Shown piece by piece: positions 12,801-23,850 of a stretch of 64,000 bases of DNA (within the stretch, counting starts at the first letter, position 1; each line of letters starts with the position of its first letter). The stretch comes from Acanthochlamys bracteata (Eukaryota; Streptophyta; Magnoliopsida; Pandanales; Velloziaceae): contig CM034145.1 of assembly GCA_019914995.1 (NCBI GenBank), forward strand, positions 3,851,262 through 3,915,261. The letters run 5' to 3'. The notes below the pieces were generated by a model. The model saw only the letters and a list, made by a program, of their open reading frames with translations. It was not told the origin of the DNA and did not search any database. The translations under genes were made by a program, and so were the position numbers.

Positions 12801-13880
12801 CGCTCTTATCAAATAAAAAAAAATAAATACAAATAACCACCATCTCTGTTTAAGGAAATCCTTTAATTAATATAGATGGAACTTTGGATGGACACCCTCC
12901 TCGTATACCTTCTCTATAATTAAAATAGGTTAAAATATATATCTAGTAATAAGTATTAATAGATGAGCAGTAAATGTGAAGAAAAAAGAGAAAAGAAGAT
13001 ACTAATCATAGTAACCATAAAAGTGACCAAAATATTACTGCAAAAAAGAAAAATATTTATTTTGTTGGACATTGACAAAAGTATTACTTCAAAAACAAAA
13101 ACAAATCATTATGTTGGACATTGTTTGTCTTAGATTTGACAACTTTTAATTTAAGAGAACAAAAAAACAAACAGTAAATTGGGTGTTTAATAAACTGACT
13201 TAAAAGTCAATTTTGGTGACTTAAAAGTTATTTTAAAAAGTTACAAAATATGACTTTAAAAAAAATTATAAGGACATTTTGTCTACCATTTTGTAAAATG
13301 TCGAATTTGTTTTAGTTGCAAATCTCCTACCCATCCACTGTATCTTCTCTTTCTCTCTTTTATCTCCGTCCATCCTCTCCCGCAATCATAGATCTTATAG
13401 CTGTTATTCTAACTTATTAATATTGTTTTGAGCTTTTCTTTCTCCAACCTTCTTCTTCCGATGAGGGTCTTTAACTTTTCCTCCTCCAACATTGAATCGA
13501 GCATGTTTGCGCGTCGGTCGAACCCTTATCTTTGTGTTATTCTCTCATGATTTCTATTAATTGAAAGTATGATTTTTATTCGTTGTTCTCTTTTTTGTAC
13601 ATTAGTTGTGTTCCATTGAGATTTTTTGGCTTTTCTTACTTGTTGATTATGAATTGACATTGTTTTGTTTATGGTTATCCATCTTACAAGTGTGATGCAT
13701 TGTTGATGTTATTTAGTAGACGTTTAAGAGTGCTTTTGAAAAAAAAAAATTTTTATGAGATGAAAGATATTTGTATCTCTTTTTAATTTTTAAATAAATT
13801 CTATAGAATATTATAGAAGCTTTATTGAGAAATGTGAAATAAAAAATTAGAATAAAAAGAAGTAGAAAAGCAAAACCAAA
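9900..13880. other. Intergenic region without a supported gene
   Basis: Mostly AT-rich. Between 11,490 and 11,910 lies an isolated GC- and purine-rich island (rich in GCGGC, then GGAAGAGG-type runs) with overlapping open frames on both strands. These give low-complexity Arg/Lys/Glu proteins with no known domain. The island could be a leader exon of a lost gene or part of a decayed transposon. From 12,100 to 12,310 there is a very AT-rich block that may be an old MITE. Nothing else could be assigned. Confidence 0.5.
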
Positions 13881-13899
13881 TATGCCTTTTGTAATTTGA

Positions 13900-14873
13900 T
13901 GTTTAAAATATGGGTGTTTGAGAATGAAAGTGGATTGTGAGAAGGTAAGCTATTATATATTACAAGGAGATGATCATATTGTTTATTGGATGTGAGACCA
14001 CTGGTTGCTTTCATGTTTACTTTTTATAGCTATCCAATGATGATTTTCTGAGAGCTTGTTATCTTATACAATATATAAAATTTATTGAGATGTTGCCTAA
14101 CTTTTAGAGCTTGTTGTATTATAAAAAATTTATTGAAGGGCTGGATTGTATATTTACTCACTCATGTAGGAAGAAAAGTTTTTGTGAGAATGTAAGCTAT
14201 TAGATACTACACTAATGGATGATACGTGTTGTCTTGATTATTACTTCGTCCAATATGTCCAATGATGATTTTTTGAAGGCTTATTGGCTTGTATAATGCA
14301 AAATTTTTAATGAGATGTTGCTTTCTAATCTTGTTGCCTATTTTGGAGTTTGTTTCCTTGTACAAAATTTATTAAATGATTGACTGATACATTTATTAAC
14401 TATTGTAGAAAGGAAAGCATTTGTTTGGAAAGGTATGCTACTAGATACTACATTGAGAGATGATACTTGTTATCTTGATGCTTACTTTCTACAGCAGTCC
14501 AATGATGATTTTTTAAGAGTTTTTTGCCTTATACAATGTTAAATTAATGAGATATTGTCTTATTATCTTATTGCCTATTTTTCAGAGATTATTACACTGT
14601 ACAAATTTTTTTGAATGATTGGATGGTATATTTATTAACTGTTATAGGAAGAAAAGCATTTGTGGGGGAAAGTAAGCTATTAGATCACTAAGAGATGATA
14701 TTTATCGCCTTGATGGTTACTTTTTACAAGATTTGTTGCCTTATATGATGCCAATTTTTAGTGGAATGTTGACTTTTACTTGTTATCTTGTTATACAAAA
14801 ATTTATTGAATAGTTGAGTAGCACATGTGTTGATTGTTATAGAAAGAAAAGCATTTTTGTTGGAAGATAAGCT
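13900..14873. repeat. Diverged tandem repeat, unit about 240 bp
   Basis: The marker block AAGCTATTAGATACTAC followed by GATGATA recurs near 13,940, 14,184, 14,429 and 14,665, and begins again near 14,865, giving roughly 240-bp periods. Each unit also has a TCCAATGATGATTTT block and a CTTGTATAATGC block. The fifth unit is interrupted by a hAT element and resumes at 16,595. No protein is encoded. Confidence 0.75.
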
Positions 14874-15519
14874 ATTTAGATCAGTGTTGGCAGATTCGGA
14901 GCGAACTATTCGAATCGACTCGAAAATCGTCGACCCGAAAATGAAATTGGTCCCGATCTGCAAAAAATCAGTAATGTCAACAATCCGATTCGATCCGGAT
15001 GGGTCACGATTTGAACCGTCAATCCAAACGGGTCATTTAAAAACAAAATTTATGTTTTATATGGTTTCACGCGGACAAACCAAAACAAAAGAAACCAAAC
15101 TTGATAGCGGCCGACTGAATCTCTTGGTTTGTTTCTCCACATCCGATCAGTGCATCCTTCTTCTCCGGTGGCATTTCTTGTCTTCTCTCTTGCCTCGGTT
15201 TCTTATTTGCTCTCCCCTCCACTCTCTAGTAGTGTTTCCATTGTTCGGCTAGTAGCTCTCCTACTTTCACCGTCTCGTAAGGTCTCTGGCTCTCCACTCC
15301 GGCAAAGCCTTTGTTCTCCGACTTCTCTTTACAAATTCAATTATATTTTTGTTCTCATCAAATCGAAAGTGTATCTTTTATCTCCTCAGCCATTATCTCG
15401 AAGACAAGTGTGTATGAATCTCAAAGCAAGTAGCATTTCGCTAGTTGATCTGTATCTCATCTTCCCGATCGTGTCTTCAGCTCGCCGATGCTTGCCGTTC
15501 TCACCCTTGCTCCTCGCAA

Positions 15520-15690
15520 CCATTTGAGCTCTTGCTGCCGCCTCTCACCGTCATTCAAGTCTCGCCGCAGTCCCTCGAAATCTCATAGATTCAAGACACA
15601 ATTGCCACGGAGTATATAATATTTGATTCAAAAAATTTTCAAACCGTATTCACTCCAATTATAAGGTCCATTATCTGTACTCATTGTTTG
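15520..15690. mobile_element. Fossil Copia-derived segment inside the hAT element
   Basis: This stretch is visibly similar to 32,730-33,130: a GAGCTCTTGCTGCC-like block, then a GCCACG..ATATGATATTTGATT block, then GTCCATTATC. At the other site these blocks belong to a fossil Copia composite. It is a short, broken remnant with no complete frame. Confidence 0.5.
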
Positions 15691-15868
15691 TTTGATCTCC
15701 AGAAGTGAGATTTCGTCCACCGCTAAGTCTGTGTTTTATTTGTTGTTAACTTAGTGGGCGATTTGTTAGATTCAGTTTTGGAAATCTTAAGAGTGATGGA
15801 GAAGAAACCAAGAGCATAATCAGCTATCTTCATTTTAGGTGTTTAAGTTTGGTATAAGATAGTTGGAA

Positions 15869-16343
15869 TAGAGGTGCAAATTTGAATCAAGCTAAATGGG
15901 CCAGCCTGTGGTCCAACCAAATAGCTCGAGACTTGACCCACCGAGCCCATTACAGTAAAAGGATTGGAGCGATTCTGCTCGATCCAACATGTAATATCAA
16001 GCTGACAAATGCCTGCCTATCTGGTTACTGTGCGCGTTGACAGATCAACGACAATCCGTTGATCTAGTCAACATTGACAGTTAATCTTATCAATTTCTAA
16101 TAAAAAATTTTTTTCTAATAATAAAACAAATATTATTTATTTATCCTAATAATAATTTTTAAAAATTATTTTAAATTTTTATTATATTTATTTATTTATT
16201 ATTATATAAAATTAAAAAAATTAAACAAATGAGTAAAACTGAATCATGAAAAATAAAATTAGACCGGACCAACACGGCTCGAGTGCGAGAGGCGGGCCGG
16301 GTTGGCCCGACCATCTCTTTTGGCTTGGAATTGAATTGCAACC
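15869..16343. repeat. Candidate nested element with GAGGT ends
   Basis: The left end is GAGGTGCAAATTTGAATC and the right end reversed is GAGGTTGCAATTCAATTC, so the ends match imperfectly. Inside are GC-rich GGGCCAGCC and CGGGCCGGGTTGGCCCG stretches around an AT-rich core. A similar end (GAGGTGCAATATACGG) occurs at 35,659. No target duplication is clear. Confidence 0.35.
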
Positions 16344-16594
16344 TCATCCTTTTATGTTGATATGATACATGTTCTTTGTGAATGAACTAATAGAAACTCT
16401 GGGGTCCAGTTGATGACTTGGAATCATAGTTTGCGGTTCTGGTTTAATGGTGGTTGGATCTTATGCAAAGTTCTTGCGTTCTTGGGGTTGAACAATGACC
16501 TGTAGATCAACCTACCGATCCATCAGGGCGATCTGCAATCGGGACGCAGTTTCAGATCGATTGTCGGATCAAGTCTTCTAATATTGATTTAGAT

Positions 16595-16720
16595 ACTATG
16601 ATCTTACTGTTTTATTGGGCTGTCGGATTACTTGTTATTGATACTTACTTTGGATAACTGTCCATTGATGATCTTTTGAGGCTTATTGTCTTGTATAATA
16701 CTAAATGAATGAGTAGTTAA
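16595..16720. repeat. Continuation of the 240-bp tandem repeat
   Basis: After the hAT element the interrupted unit resumes with a TTGATACTTACTTT block, CCATTGATGATCTTTTGAGG and CTTATTGTCTTGTATAATAC, matching the order seen in units at 14,2xx-14,5xx. This confirms the hAT insertion point. Confidence 0.65.
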
Positions 16721-17233
16721 GTTGCTCCATGTGATCAAGAATCATGCGCTTAAAAAGAAAAAAGCTCCAAATTTTAAACTTAACCAAACGGGGTGACTCT
16801 ATTAGTCAGTTGTTGATCCTCATGTGAGCAAAGACTTCAACTCTTTCTCCATGCCCCTTACCCACCTGCCGTCCGGTTCCGGCAATTGAAATTAAGGTCC
16901 GTATTATTATTTCCTTCGACAAAAAATTTCTTGGCCTTTATTGATAGAAACGTTTGTGTTCCACACGCAAGTTTAACTGATCAAGACAACAGTACATCAA
17001 TATCTTCTAGGCTGCTACCTTAGAAAAGAGTACATCCTTTTAGATGCTTGATTTTTCGCATCCAAATTTCGTCAATTTTTCTAAGAAATGTCAAGGTCTT
17101 CATTCAACAGGAAGATAATTGTTCAAGCAATTGCTAGATAAGCTTTGTGGAAGAAAGCCTTTCTGTCATTGAATTCCAAGAAGGTACTAAGAAATTTCAA
17201 CAAAATGTGGCGCGTTGATATCTCCAGTTGCTC

Positions 17234-17244
17234 TTATATATAAG
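17234..17244 (+). promoter_or_regulatory. TATA box of the EG45-like gene
   Basis: A TTATATATAAG motif lies about 103 bases upstream of the ATG at 17,347, followed by an AC-rich leader. The spacing suits a transcription start near 17,265-17,275. Confidence 0.6.
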
Positions 17245-17346
17245 AAGGACCCAGGCATTAATTGTACAATAGCCACTAGAAATACATTTACATTCTTCTA
17301 CAATTCCTAGCTAAGTTTTAATTTTTGTGGAATATAAGTGAAGAAG

Positions 17347-18184
17347 ATGGACAGGAGTGCATACCTTGTCGTTGTGGCTGTGATCCTCGGCCTTGCATCG
17401 GTAGCGGCAGCCGTGCCCGGCACTGCCACTTTCTACACTCCTCCCTACACCCGTTACGAACCTTTTGCCTTAGCTTTTCAGAGACGAGCTAAATAATGCT
17501 TAATAGCTTTGACATTAGTTTTTAACTTACTGTTTTTCATTATAAGCCAAGGATGTGCTTAATGCAAAGGTTCAGCCACTGCTTTCGATTTATAGAATTT
17601 TGTATTAAAAGGATCCAAAGTTGAATGCTATGCGTTTCTCGAGCTTTTGCTGTATGACAAAACCCAACAATCATATTGACTCTTGTGATTCCTTAGCTAG
17701 GACATGCACTTTCTATAAACTGTTCTTTCCTTGCTTTCATGAAATAAAAAATTAGTTCATATAGTAATGACTAACTGAGATGAGATTGCAATTGACATGC
17801 AGCGTCATCTTGCTACGGCTTCCAAGACATGGGCACGATGATCGCTGCTGCTAGCGACGCCATCTGGGACAACCGTGCAGCTTGCGGACGACGGTACAGG
17901 GTGACTTGCACTAGCGGAACTAACGCAGTGCCGCAGCCATGCACTGGTGCTAGCGTTGTTGTCACTATCACCGACTACTGTCCCGCCGGATGTCGGGCAA
18001 CCATTGACCTTTCTCAGGAGGCTTTTCGCATTATTGCTAACCCTGATGCCGGCAAGGTCAACATTGATTATGTCCAGTAAGTTCCCCAACTTAATTTGTT
18101 TCATATAATTTTTTTTCCAAGCTAGGTCTGAAACTGTGTTACTCTAATACATTACATTTTGGTTGATTGCTTTGCAGGGTCTGA
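17347..18184 (+). CDS. EG45-like domain protein (plant natriuretic peptide type), 3 exons
   Basis: Small secreted protein of the EG45-like/plant natriuretic peptide family, related to the double-psi beta-barrel domain of expansins; family members act in the apoplast and are tied to ion and water balance and stress, without expansin activity. Exons are 17,347-17,452, 17,803-18,076 and 18,178-18,184 (only the last codons, VQV then stop). Junction phases fit and the product is 128 residues, the usual length. Residues 1-23 form a hydrophobic signal peptide. The mature part has TATFYTPPYTPSSCYGFQ, GTMIAAASDAIWDN, ACGRRYRVTC and ITDYCPAGCRATIDLSQEAF, with six cysteines in the family positions. AATAAA-like signals lie near 18,220-18,240. 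The gene looks complete and functional. Confidence 0.92.
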
Positions 18185-18414
18185 AGAGAGCATTGAGGAG
18201 TTCCACTGTACTAGTTCATAATAAATAAAAGTTTACTATAAAGGAATAATGCAATAAGTTTGTTCTTAAAGCAATAAGATGGGCTTTTGTCTTAAAGCAA
18301 TAAGATGGGCTTTGATTAAACGCATATTGTATTCTTATTTATACTTAGTTATGTTTATATATTTATACTTAGTTATGTTTATATATATATCTGCTACATA
18401 GGATGGAACGTTTA

Positions 18415-18642
18415 GGGTGTGTTTATTTAGCAAGTGAATTTGAGTTTTCAACGTTTTAGAAAGCGAATTAAAAAAATTAAATTAAAATTTATAAAAATAT
18501 TTAATAAAATTTTTTTATATTAATAGTAAGTTTTAAAATTAAATTTAGAAAAAAATATAATAAAATATTTTATTTTAAATTATTTATTTATTTATATTAA
18601 AAATGAATTTAAAAAAAAGTGTGGGGGTTAGTAAACACGCAT
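18415..18642. repeat. Tourist-like MITE, TTA target duplication
   Basis: Ends are GGGTGTGTTTATTTAG and, reversed, ATGCGTGTTTACTAAC. Both sides carry TTA (18,412-18,414 and 18,643-18,645), the 3-bp duplication of PIF/Harbinger elements. The interior is AT-rich and non-coding. It sits about 230 bases after the EG45-like gene. Confidence 0.65.
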
Positions 18643-19004
18643 TTAGCAGCACGTACAGTATTCGTAATTGCATATGCTGGTTCTATCTGGTAAATGATTA
18701 AAGGTATAATTGGTGACATCAAACGCCCCACATAGTTAAATCACAAGTATCATCTAGTTGTCTGAATCCATAACCGACAAGATTCTTCATTCACCGGATC
18801 CAAAAATGTCCACTCTCTTCCATGGCAGAAAAAGGCAGCGCCGTTACTGCATCCATGAGTTCTTATTCCAACCTAATCTTAATTCATATTCATTTCATCC
18901 ATTAAATTCGATAGCAGAACAACTACAAAATTACAAGAACTACTAACGAAATATAATAAGGTTGAATTTCATGCATGAAAGCAAAGAGAACACTAAACGA
19001 TCAG

Positions 19005-21510
19005 GGTCCGGCTGGTTCACCAGTGTCGAGTACATAATGTACCGCGAAGGCTTGCGCTCTGCTCCAGGCAACGATGTCATTGCCGGAGCACGGCTCACAC
19101 GGCATGTAGTTAAGCATAGGGCAAGTTTTCCGCTTGCCGAGAAACTATTGCCATTCGATTGCCGGCCTCTGTCCTTGGCATCCTGAAAGATAGTTGTTCC
19201 TAATGTCCAACACACCCTTCTTCAGCAAAGCAAAATAGCTCTTACCGAATGAACTGAAGTAGTTGTTCGGGAGTGATAGATTTTTCAAGTTATCTAGTCG
19301 GCAAACATTGTCGGGAATTTGCCCGCATAGCAGATTTCAGCGAAATTTAACTGTTTAATTTTCTGTAAGCATCCGAATGATAAAGGTATTGGTCCAGTTA
19401 TCTGGTTGCACGTAGCGTCATCACCGTTGCTTTCTTTAGTAATCCAATCTTGTGTGGAAAGAAGCCGAAAATTAATCTTGTTATTGAGAAAGAATACTTC
19501 CCTGAGCGTCTTCGAAGCGTTGCAGATGATACGATGGATCAGACTTGTTAATTATTGGCACTACTAAAAATAATGAAATTGGTAAATATACTTCAATGAA
19601 ATTAGTAAATATAGAGGTTGGTCGGTAACATTCACAATTCAATTGGTAAATATACTTACCGATTGAAAAATTATTGATCGGTAAATTGTCGGTAAATCTA
19701 ACTCGATAAATCAGTTACCGACCAACCTCTATATTCAGTCGATAGTGTACTGTAAATTATCGACTGAAAAGTATCGACGCAAAATAACGACTACCAATGT
19801 AGTTGGTAATTTCCGACCAATGGATTAGTTGGTAATTACCGACCAACAAATTAGTTGGAAATACCGACCAATATGCTAGTCGGAAATTGCCGACCAATAT
19901 TTCGGTTGGTAATTATCAACTACATCTTTAATCGGTAGCGGCAGCCGTTTAGCGATTATATAATGTAGTATGTAGATTTATTCGATATTTAGCCACCATT
20001 TTTTTAGTCGGTATTTGCCCGCCAATACTGACTGTTGAGTGCAGTCGGCATTTTTTATAAATCATTGCTCTTAAGTTGGTATTACCGACTGATGCTAGTG
20101 GAGTCAATATTTTTTATGAATTTTGCTCTGAATCATTGCTGTTTTTAATAATTGCTATATTAATAATATTTTCATTCACATCATTCAATTGAAAAGTACT
20201 AAAGTATACACAAATAACCTAAATACCACAACATTCAACACAAATAATTCCAAGATAAGTAAGTACTCATATTCATTGAAAATGCATAAACCAATTACAA
20301 TTTGGTTTTAAAATGCATCCATACATATATCACTTCATACATTCAAATATGATGAGTTAAAAAAACAACAATTTACTTGCAACGAAACACCCATGCTATC
20401 TGAAAAGTACTCCTGCAATCAAAAAAAATTTATTATGCCATACGGAGGAGTTTTTTTCCTATAATTTTTACATAAGGATAGTTGAAGACATAATAATATA
20501 TAGCTACAATATATATGTATATTGTAAAATCATAATATTCTTTAAATACACATGCATAATAGAGCCAACTTTTTAGTGTTAAAAAAGCAACATTAAAAAC
20601 AAGCTGAAAAGAATTTAAGTCTCATCGAAGTAAATAATCTCTTGATGGTAGAACACATTCTAAGAGGCTTATTGAATTGTTTCAAGACTCAAACCACAAC
20701 CATGGCTAGAGTTAAGTAGATGGCCGTAGTGCTTCCAATGATAGCTGGAATTGGTCAGTTGAACATATTGTTGTTTAGGAAAAGGACATCAAGGGCAATA
20801 GAGAATACGAAAGGCACCACACAAGCGTTGCCGACGAAGTTATTGAACAGGAGATCGACGAATTAACGTTATGTTCACCAAAGGTAGAACCGTGTACGGA
20901 AATGGTCCGGAGAGGTCGTTGTTGCTAAGGTCAAGCTCGTATAGATATACATTGAAGTTTGTTGAGATTAGGGACAGTGTCGGAGAAGTTACATGAATTT
21001 GTATGGATGAGTGCGAGAACATGCAACTATTCTGCAAAGCCCATGTCGTCGGTGCACAGAGTTCTTTCCGGTTGAAGTCGAGGGAGGCGCGATGTTTCTT
21101 GTCATTAGGCGGGTAGTCGCACAAGAAGCCCTTGTAGCTCTAGACATTGTAGTTACTCGGAGAACAACTCGTTGTTATCCCCTTGGGATCACAGGTAATC
21201 ATTTTCCTAAATCTTTGGATCACATAGTAGGCTTGTTTAAGCTTCGGGGTCTCAAATATTGGCACCGGTGTCCTTACGGTTTTTGATGGCAGAGGGCATA
21301 GAGTAGTAGGAGGTGGCGGAGGAGGGCATAGGGTAGAGCCACCACCAATGTGCGGGTTGCTTTCTAGCGGCGGTTTAGTGCCACCATCGCTAATGCCGAT
21401 GCCGATACTGATGTCAAGTGTTTCGCGACATTTGCTATTAGGCTTCGAATTAGTAGTGGTAGTGAAAGCAATTAATGGTGAAGCTAAGAATGCATGGTAG
21501 TACTATTGTG
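19005..21510 (-). pseudogene. LRR protein pseudogene (At4g06744-like), split by an insertion
   Basis: Remnant of a secreted leucine-rich-repeat protein of the At4g06744/LRR-extensin-like group, which acts at the cell wall. From the right it reads a hydrophobic N-terminus, a CPPPPPTTLCP proline stretch, IFETPKLKQAYYVIQRFRKM, GFLCDYPPND, YLYELDLSNNDLSGPFP and LDVLFLNNNMF..PIPAIIGST. It is then interrupted at about 20,700 and resumes at about 19,540 with KTLREVFFLNN, QITGPIPLSFGCLQKI, LKNLSLPNNYF and LKKGVLDIRNNYLSGCQGQR, ending near 19,005. The pieces lie in different frames with several stops (one follows DNNELFSE near 21,167; one follows NNNMFN near 20,745), so it cannot make a full protein. 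By size it was intronless or nearly so. Confidence 0.8.
19559..20699. mobile_element. CACTA-like insertion in the LRR pseudogene
   Basis: The inserted sequence begins CACTACTAAAAATAATG, a CACTA-type terminus. It continues for about 400 bases as a dense set of short direct and inverted repeats built on ACCGACCAA and TTGGTCGG (for example near 19,690-19,920), like the subterminal arrays of En/Spm elements. The right terminus is unclear: TTTTTAGTG at 20,569 could be one, but the LRR frame resumes only near 20,700. No transposase was seen, so it is a non-autonomous or truncated copy. Confidence 0.5.
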
Positions 21511-21600
21511 CGTCGCCGGGAATCAGCGTATATCTAAATATTCTATTTACATTACAATATATTCATTTATTTAGAATTTTTCTTAATTATTATGTATCAA

Positions 21601-21603
<3 letters not shown>

Positions 21604-21643
<40 letters not shown>

Positions 21644-21646
21644 TAT
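21604..21646. repeat. (TA)n microsatellite
   Basis: A run of about 17 TA units plus imperfect TA forms the left insertion site of the first fold-back element. Confidence 0.9.
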
Positions 21647-22070
21647 GGAAAAGGATAGTGGCACTCTAACTCTTATGCACACTCCAGCGCACTCCACGAC
21701 CGTTTGTAGCCGTGGAGATGTTCAAATCTAATCTCTACCGTTAGATATGAAGAACTACGAGTCGTTAACATACTGACAAAATTTCATCTCGATCGGACTA
21801 CGAATAGACCTTCATCCGATCACTTGATAATGATGACACAAATAGTAAAAGTTAACAAAATATATATATCTCCTTTTTTAGTCATCATTATCAAGTGATT
21901 GGATAAAGGTCTATTCGTAGTCCGATCGAGATGAAATTTTGTCAATATGTTAATGACTCATAGTTCTTCATATCTAACGGTAGAGATTGGATTTGAAGGT
22001 CTTCACGGCCACAAACGGCCGTGGAGTGCGCAGGAGTGTGCATAAGATTGGAGTGCCCCTATCCCTTCCC
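21647..22070. repeat. Fold-back MITE A in (TA)n
   Basis: A 424-bp near-complete inverted repeat. It starts GGAAAAGGATAGTGGCACTC and ends, reversed, GGGAAGGGATAGGGGCACTC. Arms of about 190 bases share CACGACCGTTTGTAGCCGTG-type, CTACCGTTAGATATGAAGAA and GATGAAATTTTGTCA-type blocks around a short AT-rich centre (ACACAAATAGTAAAAG). TA repeats flank both sides. It can fold into one long hairpin and encodes nothing. Confidence 0.8.
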
Positions 22071-22084
22071 TATATATATATATG

Positions 22085-23850
22085 GGTTGAGATTGGCGCA
22101 GATCTTATTTATTGCGCAGATCGTGCTGTGGACCGTTGGATCGACGCGCTGAGGAGTTGAGAGAGCAACCAGCGTTCGAGGGTAATTCGGTAATTTTCTT
22201 TGAAAACTCGGCTCACTCGTTCGAACGCGTCTTCACGCGTTCATTCCTTCCTTCCTTCTTTGAAGCGAGCTCGCCGCTCCGTCCCGAGCACGATCCATCC
22301 CGATTGCGCCCTCTCCTTCCCCGTCGCAGGTTCGGTTCTTCCTCATCTCTTATCGTTTCTTTTAATAACTCTTAAACTATCTCCTTTCCCGCTTCAAACC
22401 CTAGCTTTTTGTTCGTCGCCGGCGTAGCGTTCGTTTGCCGGCCGACGATCGAAATTAGGGATAACTAAGCGTTAATTCCTCTTCTCCTCATTCTTCTATG
22501 TCTTCTAACGCTTTCAATTTCAGGATTCGCCGCCGTTCGTCGCCGGTCATTCGTCAAGGCCAGGGCATTCAAACGCCTGTAAGTGTTTGAATTTCAGGTA
22601 GATTGTAAACTATTTTTCTTGTAGATTTGTGATTTTGCCATTAAGGTTTTTAAATTTTTTTTTTAACATCATTAATTTCTTCCTGCTGTTCGTGAAGAAA
22701 TTTCCACAACAGAAAATTTCTCTTCTCTTTTTGAATGTGAATAAAAATTGTATGATGTTCTTTAATTCTATGTTCCAGCACTCATTTACTTCTAATTACA
22801 GATAAAGTTCATTTCTACTAAGTTCCTCTTCTAAGTTCTACCATAGTAGTAAAAACCATTCAGATCTGAAGAAGCCATTGCTTTACTTATTTTTAATTTT
22901 TTTCTTTAGATTGAGATGAAATGGTATGAGTATGGTAATGTGAATGAGAATGTATATTTGGTTTTCAATTTCCTGCAGTAGTATGTGAATGTGAATGACA
23001 TTTTTTTGATATTCTTTTTTTTTTGTTTAGTTATTCAAATTGATTGATGCTTTGAATAACTTGATAAGAGTTGTTATTTATTGGAACAATTTGATAATAA
23101 CTACGCTTATTATTTGGTTTCAATTTTGTTGATTGATGTGTTTAAATGGTTTGTAGGTTTCTGGAGCTTACTGGGAATGCAGCAAGAGACAACAACAACA
23201 AGAAGAACAACAAGAGACAACAACTAGGAACTGGATTGCAGTCAAGACCACCTCTACTAGAGATGTAGATATGCATTGCTGCTTTACTTTCCAATAGAGA
23301 GAATTTATATTTTATAGTGTAGGATTATGTGATGTAATGCTTTTCACTTTACAATGAATTCTGAATTTCTGTTTATGCAAACTTGTAATTAAATCTTATT
23401 CTTTTGGTTGATGAAATAAGAAAATATTTGAGCAACAGGAATTGTTTAGATGTTATGTGAATGTTAATGTCAATGTGGAATGTCAATGTCAATGTTATGT
23501 GGAACTTGTGAATGTTATGTAAATGTGAATGTGGAATCATCAGAAGATGATAGTCATGTGAATGTTGAAATTATGTGAATGTAGATGTGGAAGTTATGCT
23601 TGCAAAGCTCACCTGAGCTAGGAGTTGGGAAGGAAATGCTAAGGGAGAAGAAGTTCACCTGTGAGCTAGCATAGCTCACTGCCTCACTGGTCTCCTGACC
23701 TGTGAGCTTGTAGATGTTGAAGTTACGCTTGCAATATGCTGGACAACTCTTGAATTCCTTTGAATTCCTGTTCTCCTAACCAACTGCCTCACTGGTCAGC
23801 TGCCAGTGGTTTCCGGACGGCGAGTTCACCGGTCTCCGGCGAGTGAGCTG
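22085..23850. repeat. MULE left inverted terminal repeat
   Basis: Matches the reversed right end through the GAGAGAGCAACCAGCG, GGATTCGCCGCCGTTCGTCG-like and TTGAGCAACA blocks down to the first subterminal unit (GCGAGTGAGCTGGCAC). Relative to the right arm it holds an extra stretch of about 300 bases at roughly 23,080-23,375, including a GACAACAACAACAAGAAG-rich segment preceded by an acceptor-like TTTGTAG. The arm contains small exon-like GC blocks bounded by splice-like sites, but no protein I recognise. Confidence 0.8.

Larger units (their letters stand above)
14882..16586. mobile_element. hAT-type non-autonomous element, 1.7 kb, 8-bp TSD
   Basis: The element starts CAGTGTTGGCAGATTCGG and ends (reversed) CAATATTAGAAGACTTG. 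The 13-base ends match at 9 positions and most mismatches are G-to-A, as expected from methylation decay. It is flanked by a perfect 8-bp duplication ATTTAGAT at 14,874-14,881 and 16,587-16,594, and the host tandem repeat resumes directly after it. No transposase was found. Its first 170 bases resemble those of the element at 55,244, so both belong to one family. Confidence 0.75.
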
